A stretch of 37,234 nucleotides of DNA from Candidatus Phocaeicola excrementigallinarum (GCA_019120125.1 DWVR01000070.1:1-37234), one strand, 5' to 3'. Positions 17,343 through 26,525 are shown, counted from the stretch's first letter. Notes: generated by a model not told the origin, from the letters alone. Program-made: numbers and translations.

Positions 17343-17433
17343 CCCAAAAACGCCTTGACGTTTTTTTAAAACGTAAAGGCGTTTTGGTCAAAACATCAGG
17401 ACGTTTTGGATGAAACGTCAAGGCGTTTTTTCA
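17343..17433. repeat. Cluster of four 22-bp palindromic units between susD and the phosphoesterase gene
   Basis: Three units lie head to tail with no gap at 17368-17389, 17390-17411 and 17412-17433; a fourth is inverted at 17343-17364. The core is AAAACGTnAAGGCGTTTT, and each is itself a small hairpin (AAAACG/CGTTTT). The inverted unit and the last direct one give a perfect 15-bp stem (AACGCCTTGACGTTT with AAACGTCAAGGCGTT) around the two middle units. On the minus strand it begins 10 bases after the susD stop, so it could terminate, attenuate or stabilise the susCD transcript. Confidence 0.8.
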
Positions 17434-17442
17434 GGACCTGGA

Positions 17443-19239
17443 TCACTCCCATCCGAACGGTTGTTCCAGGTTAGGATTCAGCTTCACTTGAGTGAGTGGA
17501 ATAGGCAAGTAATAGTGCATAGGACTCTCGAAGTGACGGGGTACCTGCTGGTACGAAGTGAAGCCGATATGTCCGTGGTCACCCTCTGTCAGATAAAAGC
17601 CGTCGTCCGTACCGTCCGCCTTTTCCAGATAATACAATGTCAGTCCGGCCTTGACATCCGCCGGAAGACCTGCCAGACGAACCGAGTCCGCCGGATTGGC
17701 CAGAATGGCCACATCCTCTCTGGCATCTCCCGTCAAGTCGATGGCTCCCAACGCCGGAATATAAGCGCCTTCATTGTTCAGAGCGAACAGGTCACCTACC
17801 GCCCAACGCTTGATATCGGTAGCCCGCAAGCCTTCACAAGCCATCTCCACGCGACGCTCACGGCGTATCTCCAGGATAACACCCCGATTTGGGCCAGACA
17901 CATTAGGATACTGTTCTGCCAGCCAAGAATCCGGATTCGCGTTTGCCTGAGCCATGTCCAATCCCGGCATCTGCACACGCGTGCGAATCAGGTTGATGGA
18001 ATTGTCGATGTCGCTCTGGGTCAAAGTCTCCAGTTCCGCCTTTGCCTCGGCATAAGTCAGCAGCACTTCCGCATAACGGAAAATGGGAAGAGAAGTGAAG
18101 TTACGTCCCCATCCCTGACGCAGGTTCTCATCGCGGGGATAGAACTTCAGCTGGTCGTAACATCCGAAAGTCACTTTCGGCACATAGGCGTTTCCTGCCT
18201 CTGTCTGCTTGAAGCCGGGATAAACGAAAGTCTCTGCCAGACGAGGGTCGCGCCCGTCGAACACTTCGGTAAACGACTTCGAGGCATAGTCCGGCTGGTC
18301 CGTGAACCGGCTTCCGTCGGCCATCAGATAAGACTCCATCAGGCTGCGGCTCAGCGCCCACTGCCATCCCATCACACTATGTGTGTCGTTGCCCACACCC
18401 AGAGCCTCATCCGAAGCACGCTGAAGGATGATTTCGGGATTGCTGTCCAAGGAAGGAGTGTTGAACAAGGTTCCGTAATCAGCTCCCGAATTTCCGTAAA
18501 GGGAGAACTCGCCGCTGTTCATAATCTCCTCACACGCCCACACGGCCTTTTCCAGAAAACGCTGGTAGTCGTTCTGCAATCCCAGCTCCTCATGGTATTT
18601 GCGGAAAGTACCTTCGTTCAGGCAGATACGCGCCATGGAAGCCAGCGCGGCCCAACGGCTGATACGAGTGCGCGTACCAAGCTCCTCCTTGATATGGTCT
18701 ACGGAATACTGCAGGTCGTTCATCACCGAGTCCATCACCAACGCGCGCGGATCACACGGCTTGTACATGTCCTGATCGTCCGTACCCATCGCCTTGTTGT
18801 ACCAGGGGACATCAGAATAAGTCATCACCTTGTCGGCATAAAAACGGGCACGGAAGAAACGGGCGATTCCGATGTAATGCTCCACATCCTCCGCATTGCC
18901 TTCCGTCACATTACCGGTGTGCTGCAGGAAATAGTTGATGGAACGTAACTGGCTCCAGTCATCCCACCCGCCTACATTCGAGGAGGAAATGTTTCCCGCC
19001 ACCACCTGGTTGATGGTGGAACTGCCGGTATAGATGGCATCATTGTCCGAGCCGGTGTCATTATAGCTCGGGCCTATATATCCGTAAAAACCGTTTGTAT
19101 AAGTCTCCAGGTCGGTCACCGTCTTGAAAAAGTCCGACTCGGTAATTTCCGTCAGCGGCGTTCTCTCCAAGAAATCAGACTCGCACGCCGTCAGGCCCAA
19201 TCCAACCAGACTGATCAATATATATTTCTTGACTTTCAT
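17443..19239 (-). CDS. SusD/RagB-family nutrient-binding lipoprotein
   Basis: This encodes 598 residues with a lipoprotein signal (MKVKKYILISLVGLGLTAC, lipid Cys19) and the typical start of the mature chain (ESDFLERTPLTEITESDFF). The protein is predicted to sit on the outer face of the outer membrane, capping the SusC channel. The N-terminal TPR-like helices contain RFFRARFYADKVMTYSDVPW, and the C-terminal RagB/SusD segment includes FRYAEVLLTYAEAKAE and IRRERRVEMACEGLRATDIKRW, both family hallmarks. It starts 38 bases after the susC stop in the same operon. The ligand cannot be told from sequence; no glycoside hydrolase, sulfatase or protease is in the cluster. Confidence 0.93.
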   Translation of the reverse strand: MKVKKYILISLVGLGLTACESDFLERTPLTEITESDFFKTVTDLETYTNGFYGYIGPSYNDTGSDNDAIYTGSSTINQVVAGNISSSNVGGWDDWSQLRSINYFLQHTGNVTEGNAEDVEHYIGIARFFRARFYADKVMTYSDVPWYNKAMGTDDQDMYKPCDPRALVMDSVMNDLQYSVDHIKEELGTRTRISRWAALASMARICLNEGTFRKYHEELGLQNDYQRFLEKAVWACEEIMNSGEFSLYGNSGADYGTLFNTPSLDSNPEIILQRASDEALGVGNDTHSVMGWQWALSRSLMESYLMADGSRFTDQPDYASKSFTEVFDGRDPRLAETFVYPGFKQTEAGNAYVPKVTFGCYDQLKFYPRDENLRQGWGRNFTSLPIFRYAEVLLTYAEAKAELETLTQSDIDNSINLIRTRVQMPGLDMAQANANPDSWLAEQYPNVSGPNRGVILEIRRERRVEMACEGLRATDIKRWAVGDLFALNNEGAYIPALGAIDLTGDAREDVAILANPADSVRLAGLPADVKAGLTLYYLEKADGTDDGFYLTEGDHGHIGFTSYQQVPRHFESPMHYYLPIPLTQVKLNPNLEQPFGWE

Positions 19240-19277
19240 ATCGTTTTCGTATAACTATTATAAAACTTACATTAATC

Positions 19278-22200
19278 TTAGAATCCCACATTGAAGCCGA
19301 AAGAGAATGTTTTCTGCATCGGATAGGTCTTTCCCGCGTCACTCGTGGTGGAAACTTCCGGATCAAGCTCCACGTCCAAATGGTTGAGTGTCCAAATATT
19401 CTCAGCACTGAAATAGAGGCGCAGGTTCTGGATACCCCACTTGGAGACTACCTTCTGCGGCAATGTATAGCCGACAGTCAGGTTCTTCAGACGCAGATAA
19501 GAGGCGTTCTGCAGATACTGGGTCTGATTCATACCCAGCTCGCTGTTTCCCTCGGCGGCGTATGCCTTCACACGCGGGAAGTAAGCGTCCGGATTATCCT
19601 CCGTCCAGTGATCCATGTTCTTCACCGTCACATTGGTCCAAGGTTGCGCATAGATACCCCAGAAATAGAAGTTGCCCGCTCCCGGATACCAGTCACGCTT
19701 GCCTACACCCTGGAAGAAAGCACTCAGGTCGAACCCTTTCCACGCCGCATCGATATTGAAGCTGTACGGCAGACGAATACGGCTGTTGCCGATTTTCTTG
19801 CGGTCACCCGGATTGGCCAGAGTCTTGTCGCCCCAAGTGATCTTGCCGTCACCATTCAAGTCCTTATAACGGGTATCACCGATATAGAAACGGTACGACT
19901 GGTCGTCCTCGCCCACTTCCGTCTGGTCCAACGCATCCAGTTCCGCTTGGCTGGCAAAACGTCCGTCGTTGACAAATCCCCAGATTTCACCGACTTCCAT
20001 ACCCACATAATAATTGTCTATCCGGGAAGTCTCGCCTATCTTGTTTCCGTTGTCATCATAAAGATCCACATAATTGTCGAACTTCGTGATGAAAGAACGG
20101 CTGTCGGCTATATTGAACTTCACGCCGTAACGGAACGGAGACCCACCCAGATTGAACTGGTCGCGCCATTCCATCGACACTTCCCAACCGCGTGTCTTCA
20201 TGTCGGCCGCATTCGCCAACGGAGCCGAGGCACCTACTACGGAAGGCAGTTCCTTGCTGGCTGTCACCATATTTGTCGTAATACGCTTGTAAATGTCGAA
20301 CGAAGCGGTCAACCGGTTGTTCAGGAATCCCAAATCAACGCCGAAGTTGCCTGTGCTCACATTTTCCCAGGTAAAAGCCGCTGACACCAATGCCGGCTGA
20401 TATACGGCAATGGGCTGCTCGCCGTCAAGAATCTGGCTGATTTTTCCGGAACTCATGGAAGCGATGTACGGATAATACACCTCACTGCCGTCACGGGTCA
20501 CGACCTGATTACCCAGCGCGCCATAAGATCCTCTCAGCTTGAAGTTGCTCATGTGAAGTTTTTCAGCAAAATTCTTGAAAAAATCCTCGTTGATAACCGA
20601 CCATGCGATTGAGCCGGAAGGGAAGAATCCCCACTGGCTGTTGTGCGGGAAACGAGAGGAACCATCATAACGCCCGTTGAACTCAAAGATGTAACGGTTG
20701 TCATAAATGTAGTTCACACGTCCGAAGAAACCCTGCAGAGCCAGCTGATAACGGCTGTTTGAAGCGGTCTGTGTACCTGTAGCCAGATTGATCTCTGGCA
20801 GATTGCCGGTAATCAGCAGCTCACGGGCGGAATAATTATACCGGTAATCGGTCAATTCCGAGTTGAAACCGGCCATCACGTTCAGGAAATGCTTCTCGTT
20901 GAACGTCTTCACAAAATTCGAATAAATGTTGTAGACACTGTATCGCGTATCTCTCGAAGTAAAAGAAGCGTAGTCGTTCGAGCCGAAACTTCCGGTAGAA
21001 TATTGTACAGGTTCGTTCGGACCTGTCTTATACGGAACCGGCATCCAATAACGGTCGGTATTGTTGTTCGTGAAACGGAAGTTCGCATCGGCGTTCAGCG
21101 TCCATATATCCTTGATCAAGTTGAACTTGCTGCTGATGCTCACCTGCACCTCATTTACAAGATTAGTGCTCTCTCCACCTTCGGCCAAGGCGCCCAATGT
21201 ACCCGCACCGTCGGAAGTCCAGGTACCGTCCGGATTCTTCGGCACGGAAAGCGAAGGAGTACGGTTGATCTGATGGAAGATGTTCGTACCCGTATCCATG
21301 ACCGTCGGTGAATTGTACCGGCTGTTGGTGTAGGCGATATTCGCCCCGGCCGTCCACCAGTCCGTAAGCTTCAGCTCGGCATTCGAACGGAAATTGAAGC
21401 GCTTCAACTTCTCGTCGCCGTACTGGATCAGACCGTTTTCCTGATAATAGCCTCCTGACACATAGTACGACAGTTTCTCGTCTTTTTTCGAGATGTTGAA
21501 ATCAGCCGTATAAGTGGCCGCCGTGTTTCCAAAAGCCTCACTCTGCCAGTCGGTCGATCCATAATAAGCCCACAGATTGCTGTTGGTCGGGTCTGTCGCG
21601 ATGACAGGCAGACTCGGATCGTTCTTCATCTGTGTGGCGTATTCAATCTGCTGCTGGCTGAACAAGGAGGAATAAAGCGGACGGGCCGCCTCGTTCTTCA
21701 TCTCCATCACCGTCACCGGATCGGTCACATATTCCGGATGCTCGCCACGGGTACGGAAACCGAAGTTGCCGCTGGCATTGATCTGCAACTTGTCGCTCTT
21801 GGCACGTTTCGTGGTGATCAATACCACACCGAATGCCGCACGCGCACCGTAAATGGCGGCAGCCGAAGCGTCTTTCAGTACGGATACATTTTCGATATCC
21901 GACGGATTGATACGGGCCAGTTCGGCTGCGCTCACCGGCACATTGTCAACCAGGATAAACGCGTCGTCGCCGTTGATGGAACCCATACCACGGATATTCA
22001 GTGAAGGAGCCTCGTTGGCACGACCGCTTCCACGCGAAATGTTCAGGTTAGGGACCAGACCTTGCAAACCGACATTGATGTTCGTGATGGGCCGGTTGAC
22101 AATATCCTCATCACCGATAGCCTGTACCGCACCGGAAAGGTTCACTTTCTTCTGCACGCCATAACCTACCACAACCACCTCGTCCAGCGACTGGGAATCC

Positions 22201-22574
22201 TCCTTCAACGTAATGTGGAGTACAGTCTGTCCGCCGACACCGACTTCCTGAGTCACATATCCGATATAGGAAATCTGCAGCACGGCATCGGCAGGCACAT
22301 TGACCAACGTAAATTTACCGTCGACATCTGTCACCGTACCTGTTGTGGTACCCTTGACCACGACATTCGCACCTATTACAGCACCGTACGCATCAGTAAT
22401 AACACCGCTCACGGTCTTGCCCTTCTGCTGAAGGATGTTCACACTCCCAACACCGGCGTCTGAAGCCTCCGGCACCCCGCTTGCTGAAGCGGCCTGGACA
22501 ATGCCTGCGGAGAACAATACGGCCCCGAACAACGATTGCCTCATCAAATTCGTAAACATGTTTTCTTTTTTCAT
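19278..22574 (-). CDS. SusC/RagA-family TonB-dependent outer-membrane transporter
   Basis: This encodes 1098 residues. Signal peptide about 8-28 (LFGAVLFSAGIVQA); a CarboxypepD_reg-like domain at 54-124 (VSGVITDAYGAVIGANVVVK); a TonB-box-like DEVVVVGYG (131-139); plug domain about 145-255 with LNIRGMGSINGDDAFILVDN and the SusC signature VSVLKDASAAAIYGARAAFG; then a long beta-barrel ending in FGFNVGF. It imports a SusD-bound ligand, powered by TonB. It is first in the operon with susD and the phosphoesterase. An ATG at 22559 is an alternative start, giving the same signal peptide. No ECF sigma/anti-sigma pair or hybrid two-component regulator is next to it, and there is no N-terminal STN domain. 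Confidence 0.95.
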   Translation of the reverse strand: MKKENMFTNLMRQSLFGAVLFSAGIVQAASASGVPEASDAGVGSVNILQQKGKTVSGVITDAYGAVIGANVVVKGTTTGTVTDVDGKFTLVNVPADAVLQISYIGYVTQEVGVGGQTVLHITLKEDSQSLDEVVVVGYGVQKKVNLSGAVQAIGDEDIVNRPITNINVGLQGLVPNLNISRGSGRANEAPSLNIRGMGSINGDDAFILVDNVPVSAAELARINPSDIENVSVLKDASAAAIYGARAAFGVVLITTKRAKSDKLQINASGNFGFRTRGEHPEYVTDPVTVMEMKNEAARPLYSSLFSQQQIEYATQMKNDPSLPVIATDPTNSNLWAYYGSTDWQSEAFGNTAATYTADFNISKKDEKLSYYVSGGYYQENGLIQYGDEKLKRFNFRSNAELKLTDWWTAGANIAYTNSRYNSPTVMDTGTNIFHQINRTPSLSVPKNPDGTWTSDGAGTLGALAEGGESTNLVNEVQVSISSKFNLIKDIWTLNADANFRFTNNNTDRYWMPVPYKTGPNEPVQYSTGSFGSNDYASFTSRDTRYSVYNIYSNFVKTFNEKHFLNVMAGFNSELTDYRYNYSARELLITGNLPEINLATGTQTASNSRYQLALQGFFGRVNYIYDNRYIFEFNGRYDGSSRFPHNSQWGFFPSGSIAWSVINEDFFKNFAEKLHMSNFKLRGSYGALGNQVVTRDGSEVYYPYIASMSSGKISQILDGEQPIAVYQPALVSAAFTWENVSTGNFGVDLGFLNNRLTASFDIYKRITTNMVTASKELPSVVGASAPLANAADMKTRGWEVSMEWRDQFNLGGSPFRYGVKFNIADSRSFITKFDNYVDLYDDNGNKIGETSRIDNYYVGMEVGEIWGFVNDGRFASQAELDALDQTEVGEDDQSYRFYIGDTRYKDLNGDGKITWGDKTLANPGDRKKIGNSRIRLPYSFNIDAAWKGFDLSAFFQGVGKRDWYPGAGNFYFWGIYAQPWTNVTVKNMDHWTEDNPDAYFPRVKAYAAEGNSELGMNQTQYLQNASYLRLKNLTVGYTLPQKVVSKWGIQNLRLYFSAENIWTLNHLDVELDPEVSTTSDAGKTYPMQKTFSFGFNVGF

Positions 22575-22601
22575 GTAATTAAACAGTTTTTAATTCGGAG
22601 G

Positions 22602-22609
22602 CAAAAGTA
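22602..22609 (-). promoter_or_regulatory. Probable -7 element of the susC operon
   Basis: TACTTTTG on the minus strand fits TAnnTTTG and lies 27 bases before the susC ATG at 22574. The -33 element is weak (TTG at 22627-22625). The A/T-rich stretch 22633-22675 upstream shows no other feature. Confidence 0.5.
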
Positions 22610-22692
22610 TTCTGCGGGTATAACAATGGCCCTACATAAATAAAAATAAATATTACTTAAATACTACATAATGGTTACAAGAGACTGAGCAT

Positions 22693-22732
22693 AAAAAAAC
22701 GGCAGGACATCCTTCCACAAGACATCCTGCCG
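22693..22732 (-). terminator. Rho-independent terminator of panC-panD
   Basis: On the minus strand CGGCAGGA (22732-22725) pairs with TCCTGCCG (22707-22700), an 8-bp perfect GC-rich stem, followed directly by seven T. A direct repeat of GACATCC lies across the loop. It ends the pan transcript 40 bases after the panD stop. Confidence 0.8.
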
Positions 22733-22771
22733 CCCATCTATCATATCCAAGCTCCTACTCCGGAGCGATAT

Positions 22772-23122
22772 TCACACAAGCCTGTTGGTATTCACATCCG
22801 GAAACACCACAGTGGGCTTGAAATGTTTCGCTTCCTCAAAATCCATCAGCGCGTACGACATGATGATCACCACATCGCCCACCTGGACCTTGCGCGCGGC
22901 CGCACCGTTCAGACAAATGCATCCCGAGCCGCGCTCACCCTTGATGATGTAGGTTTCAAAACGCTCTCCGTTGTTGTTGTCGACAATCTGCACCTTCTCT
23001 CCCGCAATCATATTTGCCGCATCCAGCAAGTCCTCATCAATGGTGATGCTCCCCATATAGTTCAGGTTAGCCTCGGTGACCGTCACACAATGCAACTTCG
23101 ATTTCAACACTTCAATCATCAT
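22772..23122 (-). CDS. panD: Aspartate 1-decarboxylase precursor
   Basis: This encodes 116 residues (115 if the second Met is used). It is a pyruvoyl enzyme that makes beta-alanine from aspartate for pantothenate. Self-cleavage site Gly-Ser in [17 protein letters not shown] (Ser25 of the longer form), the Lys in [10 protein letters not shown], and [20 protein letters not shown] all match PanD. The length is slightly shorter than E. coli PanD's 126 but normal for the family. It is 7 bases downstream of panC in the same operon, and followed by a strong terminator. Confidence 0.96.
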   Translation of the reverse strand: MMIEVLKSKLHCVTVTEANLNYMGSITIDEDLLDAANMIAGEKVQIVDNNNGERFETYIIKGERGSGCICLNGAAARKVQVGDVVIIMSYALMDFEEAKHFKPTVVFPDVNTNRLV

Positions 23123-23129
23123 GACCTTC

Positions 23130-23981
23130 TCACTCTTTACATTTATATTTGATATTGTCTATCAGACGGACATCTCCGCAGAACACGGTGATACAGCCCA
23201 CAATATAATCACTCTCATCCCATGCATGGACAGGCTGCAACGTATTTCCGTCAACGATCTCAAAGTATTCCAGACACAAGCCTTCCGCACGACTGATGCA
23301 ATCTTCCACAAATTTCCTTGTCTCTGACAAGACATGGGTCTTCCCGTAATCGACGCTCGTGAACAACGCCTTTGAGATTTGCAGAGCCTGCACGCGCTGC
23401 TCCGGAGTCAGACGAGCGTTACGGCTACTCAGCGCCAGTCCATCCTCCTCACGCACGATAGGACAACCCACAATCTGCAGATCGAACGGATACTTACGTA
23501 CCATCTCACGTACAATAGCCAGCTGTTGGAAGTCCTTCTCGCCAAAATAAGCCCTTGTAGGACCGACTATCAGGAAAAGTTTGCTGACAATCTGGCAAAC
23601 GCCGTTGAAATGTCCCGGCCTGTACTTGCCTTCCATCACCGTATCAAGAGGCGGATAGCTGAACACCCGGGTATCCGGTTCCGGATAGATTTCCTCTACC
23701 GACGGTGCGAACACAAAAGTGGCGCCATACTCTTCGAGCAACTTACAGTCCGCATCAAGCGTACGCGGATATTTCAGCAAATCATTCTTATCATTAAACT
23801 GGGTAGGATTGACAAAATCACTCACCACTACCACATCGTTTTCAGCTACAGCGCGTTTCACCAATGAAGCGTGACCTGCATGCAAGGCCCCCATCGTAGG
23901 GACCAAGCCGATTGTCTTGCCCTCTTTACGTAACGGGGCCAACTCGGCACGAAGCTCATTAATCGTTTGAACTAACTTCAT
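23130..23981 (-). CDS. panC: Pantothenate synthetase (pantoate-beta-alanine ligase)
   Basis: This encodes 283 residues, the normal PanC length. The enzyme joins pantoate and beta-alanine with ATP. The start at 23981 ([20 protein letters not shown]) aligns with PanC N-termini; the upstream ATG at 24023 adds a charged 14-residue stretch with no family support. Motifs: the HIGH-like [11 protein letters not shown] (28-38; His34 and His37), [20 protein letters not shown], and a KMSKS-like loop in [10 protein letters not shown]. It heads the panC-panD operon, divergent from the glycogen-synthase-like gene. Confidence 0.96.
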   Translation of the reverse strand: MKLVQTINELRAELAPLRKEGKTIGLVPTMGALHAGHASLVKRAVAENDVVVVSDFVNPTQFNDKNDLLKYPRTLDADCKLLEEYGATFVFAPSVEEIYPEPDTRVFSYPPLDTVMEGKYRPGHFNGVCQIVSKLFLIVGPTRAYFGEKDFQQLAIVREMVRKYPFDLQIVGCPIVREEDGLALSSRNARLTPEQRVQALQISKALFTSVDYGKTHVLSETRKFVEDCISRAEGLCLEYFEIVDGNTLQPVHAWDESDYIVGCITVFCGDVRLIDNIKYKCKE

Positions 23982-24048
23982 TTTATTCTCAGTTTTATTG
24001 GTAGATTCTAAAAACGGGTGCAAATTAACGATTTATTTATCAGATAAT

Positions 24049-24072
24049 GAAAAGAAAACTCATTTTCTTTTC
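24049..24072. promoter_or_regulatory. Perfect 10-bp inverted repeat between panC and the glycogen-synthase-like gene
   Basis: GAAAAGAAAA (24049-24058) and TTTTCTTTTC (24063-24072) are exact inverted copies around CTCA. It lies 68 bases upstream of panC. It could be an operator or a weak hairpin; there is no gene end here to need a terminator. Confidence 0.35.
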
Positions 24073-24106
24073 TCTTTCCTCTAATGGGAACCCCTCGGAA
24101 ATGCAT

Positions 24107-24134
24107 TTTACAGGCAAAGTAATAATCCTGTAAA
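24107..24134. promoter_or_regulatory. 8-12-8 inverted repeat, possible operator
   Basis: TTTACAGG (24107-24114) and CCTGTAAA (24127-24134) are perfect inverted copies, spaced like a dimeric regulator site. It sits about 70 bases upstream of the -7 element at 24203-24210. Confidence 0.35.
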
Positions 24135-24202
24135 TCAGAACATTAACATACTATAAGGAATAATAATCGGAAAGTAGAATGGGATTTATGCCGTTTTTTT
24201 CG

Positions 24203-24210
24203 TAAATTTG
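24203..24210 (+). promoter_or_regulatory. Probable -7 element for the glycogen-synthase-like gene
   Basis: TAAATTTG fits TAnnTTTG, 30 bases before the ATG at 24241. No convincing -33 TTTG. Confidence 0.5.
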
Positions 24211-24240
24211 CACATCTTATTGAGTAAGTAAAGACTAGAT

Positions 24241-25065
24241 ATGAGCGCGAAAAAAGTTTTATTCATTACACAAGAAATTACTCCGTACGTACCAGAAAGC
24301 GAAATGTCCCTCATGGGACAGAATCTACCCCAAGCCATACAGGAAAAAGGTTATGAGATCAGGACTTTCATGCCTAAATGGGGGATTATCAATGAACGCA
24401 GAAACCAACTGCACGAAGTGATACGGCTGTCGGGAATGAACATCATCATTGACGACACAGATCACCCGCTTATCATCAAAGTCGCTTCCATACAAGCTGC
24501 ACGCCGGCAAGTGTATTTCATTGACAATGATGACTATTTCCAGCACCGGCAGATGACTTTTGACGAAAAAGGGAATGATTATGAAGACAACGGCGAACGC
24601 GCCATCTTCTATGCCAGAGGTGTTCTGGAGACAGTCAAGAAACTCCGCTGGTGTCCTGATGTCATCCATTGTCATGGATGGATGACGGCTTTGGTGCCAC
24701 TCTATGTAAAAAAGGCCTATTACGACGAGCCCTCGTTCCGCGACTCAAAGGTCGTCTACTCGGTATACAATGAAGGCTTCAAGTCCACATTGGCTCCGGA
24801 TTTCGCCAATCAGGTGTCATTTAAGGAAATCAAGAAAAACGACCTCAATATGATCAAAACTCCGGTCGATCTGGAAAATCTGGACAAACTGGCCGTTACC
24901 TATTCCGACGCCGTGGTCCAAAACAGTGAGACCGTCAACCAAAAGGTGATGGACTATGCCCACAGCCTGAATATCCCGGTAATGGACTACCGGCAGCCGG
25001 ACGCCCTGGCCGACGCATGCGACACATTGTATGAGAAGATACTGGGCAACACAGAAAACAAATAA
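24241..25065 (+). CDS. Glycogen/starch synthase-like protein, N-terminal GT5 half only
   Basis: This encodes 274 residues that match the N-terminal Rossmann domain of GlgA-type GT5 enzymes (KVLFITQEITPYV at the start; DYEDNGERAIFYARGVLE; WCPDVIHCHGWMTALVPLYVK). Full synthases are about 480 residues with a second, ADP-glucose-binding GT-B domain, which is absent here: the gene stops normally and the next gene starts 24 bases later. The KTGGL motif that binds the sugar nucleotide near the N-terminus is replaced by SEMSLMGQNLP. It is therefore unlikely to be an active synthase on its own. It may be a conserved pseudo-enzyme, regulator, or subunit. The gene is in line with a DUF4270 lipoprotein gene and divergent from panC. 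Confidence 0.8.
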   Translation: MSAKKVLFITQEITPYVPESEMSLMGQNLPQAIQEKGYEIRTFMPKWGIINERRNQLHEVIRLSGMNIIIDDTDHPLIIKVASIQAARRQVYFIDNDDYFQHRQMTFDEKGNDYEDNGERAIFYARGVLETVKKLRWCPDVIHCHGWMTALVPLYVKKAYYDEPSFRDSKVVYSVYNEGFKSTLAPDFANQVSFKEIKKNDLNMIKTPVDLENLDKLAVTYSDAVVQNSETVNQKVMDYAHSLNIPVMDYRQPDALADACDTLYEKILGNTENK

Positions 25066-25089
25066 AGAACAAACAATTAAACGAATAGA

Positions 25090-26514
25090 ATGAAACTGAA
25101 GTTCTTGGCGACAATAGGATTTGCCGCCACCCTCTATAGTTGCGATGACGCCACGTCAGGAATAGGTGACTTTCTCGCCAATACCGACGAGATAAACGCT
25201 TATTCCATGTCGTTCAAGGCTACTACCAACACGATCAAATTTGAAGACCTGAACCCGAAAGGTGTCTATTCACGCACGAACAGCGCATATCTGGGTAAGT
25301 TCACCGATATGGATTTCGGAACCTTCAGCGCGGATTTCATCACCCAGATCAACTGTCCTGAAAACTACAGTTTCCCGGATAACCTTCAGGAAATCGAGGA
25401 AACCACTCTTGAGTTGTACTACAACAGTTTCTATGGTGATCCGAAAGCCCCGATGCGCGTAAGAGTGGACATGCTGACACAACCGATTGACGATGACGGC
25501 ACAGACCCCTCACTCTACTACACCTCGTATGACCCGACATTGTTCTACGATGCCTCAGCCTCCCCTCTGGCCGAGAAAGACTATACGGCAGCGCCCGATA
25601 CGGCAACCATACATTCAATTGTAATAAATCTGGACGAAAACAAAAAAGATTTCGGAAGTTCGGAAGAAATGACTTTCAGCCAATGGGTGTTCCAAAAATA
25701 CAAAGAAGACCATAATAACTTTAAAGACGCACATGCGTTCATACATAATGTGCTTCCCGGTTTTTATGTACACAACACACATGGGGAAGGCTCTGTGGCA
25801 TACATCTACAGCATTTGGCTTCGCATGAAAGCCAAATATCTTACCCAAAGCTCATCCGGGAAGACAGACTCACTGGTCACCGCCTATATCCCATTTTCGG
25901 CCACACCGGAAGTCTACATGTCCACCCGGCTGGAAAACTCCGACAAGTTGGACAATCTGGTTCAGGAAAAGACACATTCCTATATAAAGACTCCGGCCGG
26001 ATTATGTACAGAAGTGAAACTTCCGGTAAAAGAGATGTACGAAAAGTTAAGCAACGATACACTTAACTCCGTATCCATTACTTTCACAAAACTAAAAGAG
26101 ATCAGCGAAAACTCAAATGAAAGTCCGTATAAGATGGGAATTCCCAAAAACATGCTGTTGCTACGCAAAAGCGAAGTGAATGCATTCTTTGAGGAAAACA
26201 GGAACTACGATGACCGCAGTTCGTTCATCGCTGAATTCAACGAAGACAGCTATTCCTATTCGTTTACACGGCTAAACCGCCTCATCAGCCAGATATTCAG
26301 CGACATGAGAACAAAACCCGAGCCTGCGGAAGGATGGGATGAATATAATAAACTCGTCCTTATACCTGTAACAGCAGAATATGACGCGCAACAGGAATAC
26401 ATCATAGGTCTCTCTCACGATTTGGAAGTGAATTCCGCAAAACTGATTGGAGGAGAAAACGGCGAGAAACTGGATGTAGAGGTCATTTATACCCGACCGA
26501 CCATTGAAAGATAA
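25090..26514 (+). CDS. DUF4270 lipoprotein
   Basis: This encodes 474 residues with a lipoprotein signal (MKLKFLATIGFAATLYSC, Cys18). The mature part matches the DUF4270 pattern of Bacteroidetes: an early Asp/Thr-rich segment, SAYLGKFTDMDFGTFSADFI, then mostly beta-structure and a late TAEYDAQQEYIIGLSHDLEVNSAKLIGG. The location is the outer membrane or periplasm. No enzyme motif is seen and the function is unknown. It follows the glycogen-synthase-like gene by 24 bases and ends at a strong bidirectional terminator. Confidence 0.75.
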   Translation: MKLKFLATIGFAATLYSCDDATSGIGDFLANTDEINAYSMSFKATTNTIKFEDLNPKGVYSRTNSAYLGKFTDMDFGTFSADFITQINCPENYSFPDNLQEIEETTLELYYNSFYGDPKAPMRVRVDMLTQPIDDDGTDPSLYYTSYDPTLFYDASASPLAEKDYTAAPDTATIHSIVINLDENKKDFGSSEEMTFSQWVFQKYKEDHNNFKDAHAFIHNVLPGFYVHNTHGEGSVAYIYSIWLRMKAKYLTQSSSGKTDSLVTAYIPFSATPEVYMSTRLENSDKLDNLVQEKTHSYIKTPAGLCTEVKLPVKEMYEKLSNDTLNSVSITFTKLKEISENSNESPYKMGIPKNMLLLRKSEVNAFFEENRNYDDRSSFIAEFNEDSYSYSFTRLNRLISQIFSDMRTKPEPAEGWDEYNKLVLIPVTAEYDAQQEYIIGLSHDLEVNSAKLIGGENGEKLDVEVIYTRPTIER

Positions 26515-26525
26515 AATCTAACCTG

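Noticed and set aside
17343-17433. The 22-bp units as a CRISPR array
   Set aside because: The units touch each other without spacers and one is inverted; no cas gene in the window.
17410-18948. ORF of 512 codons on the plus strand opposite susD
   Set aside because: The minus-strand frame is a clear SusD with lipobox and family motifs; the antisense frame shows no recognisable domain.
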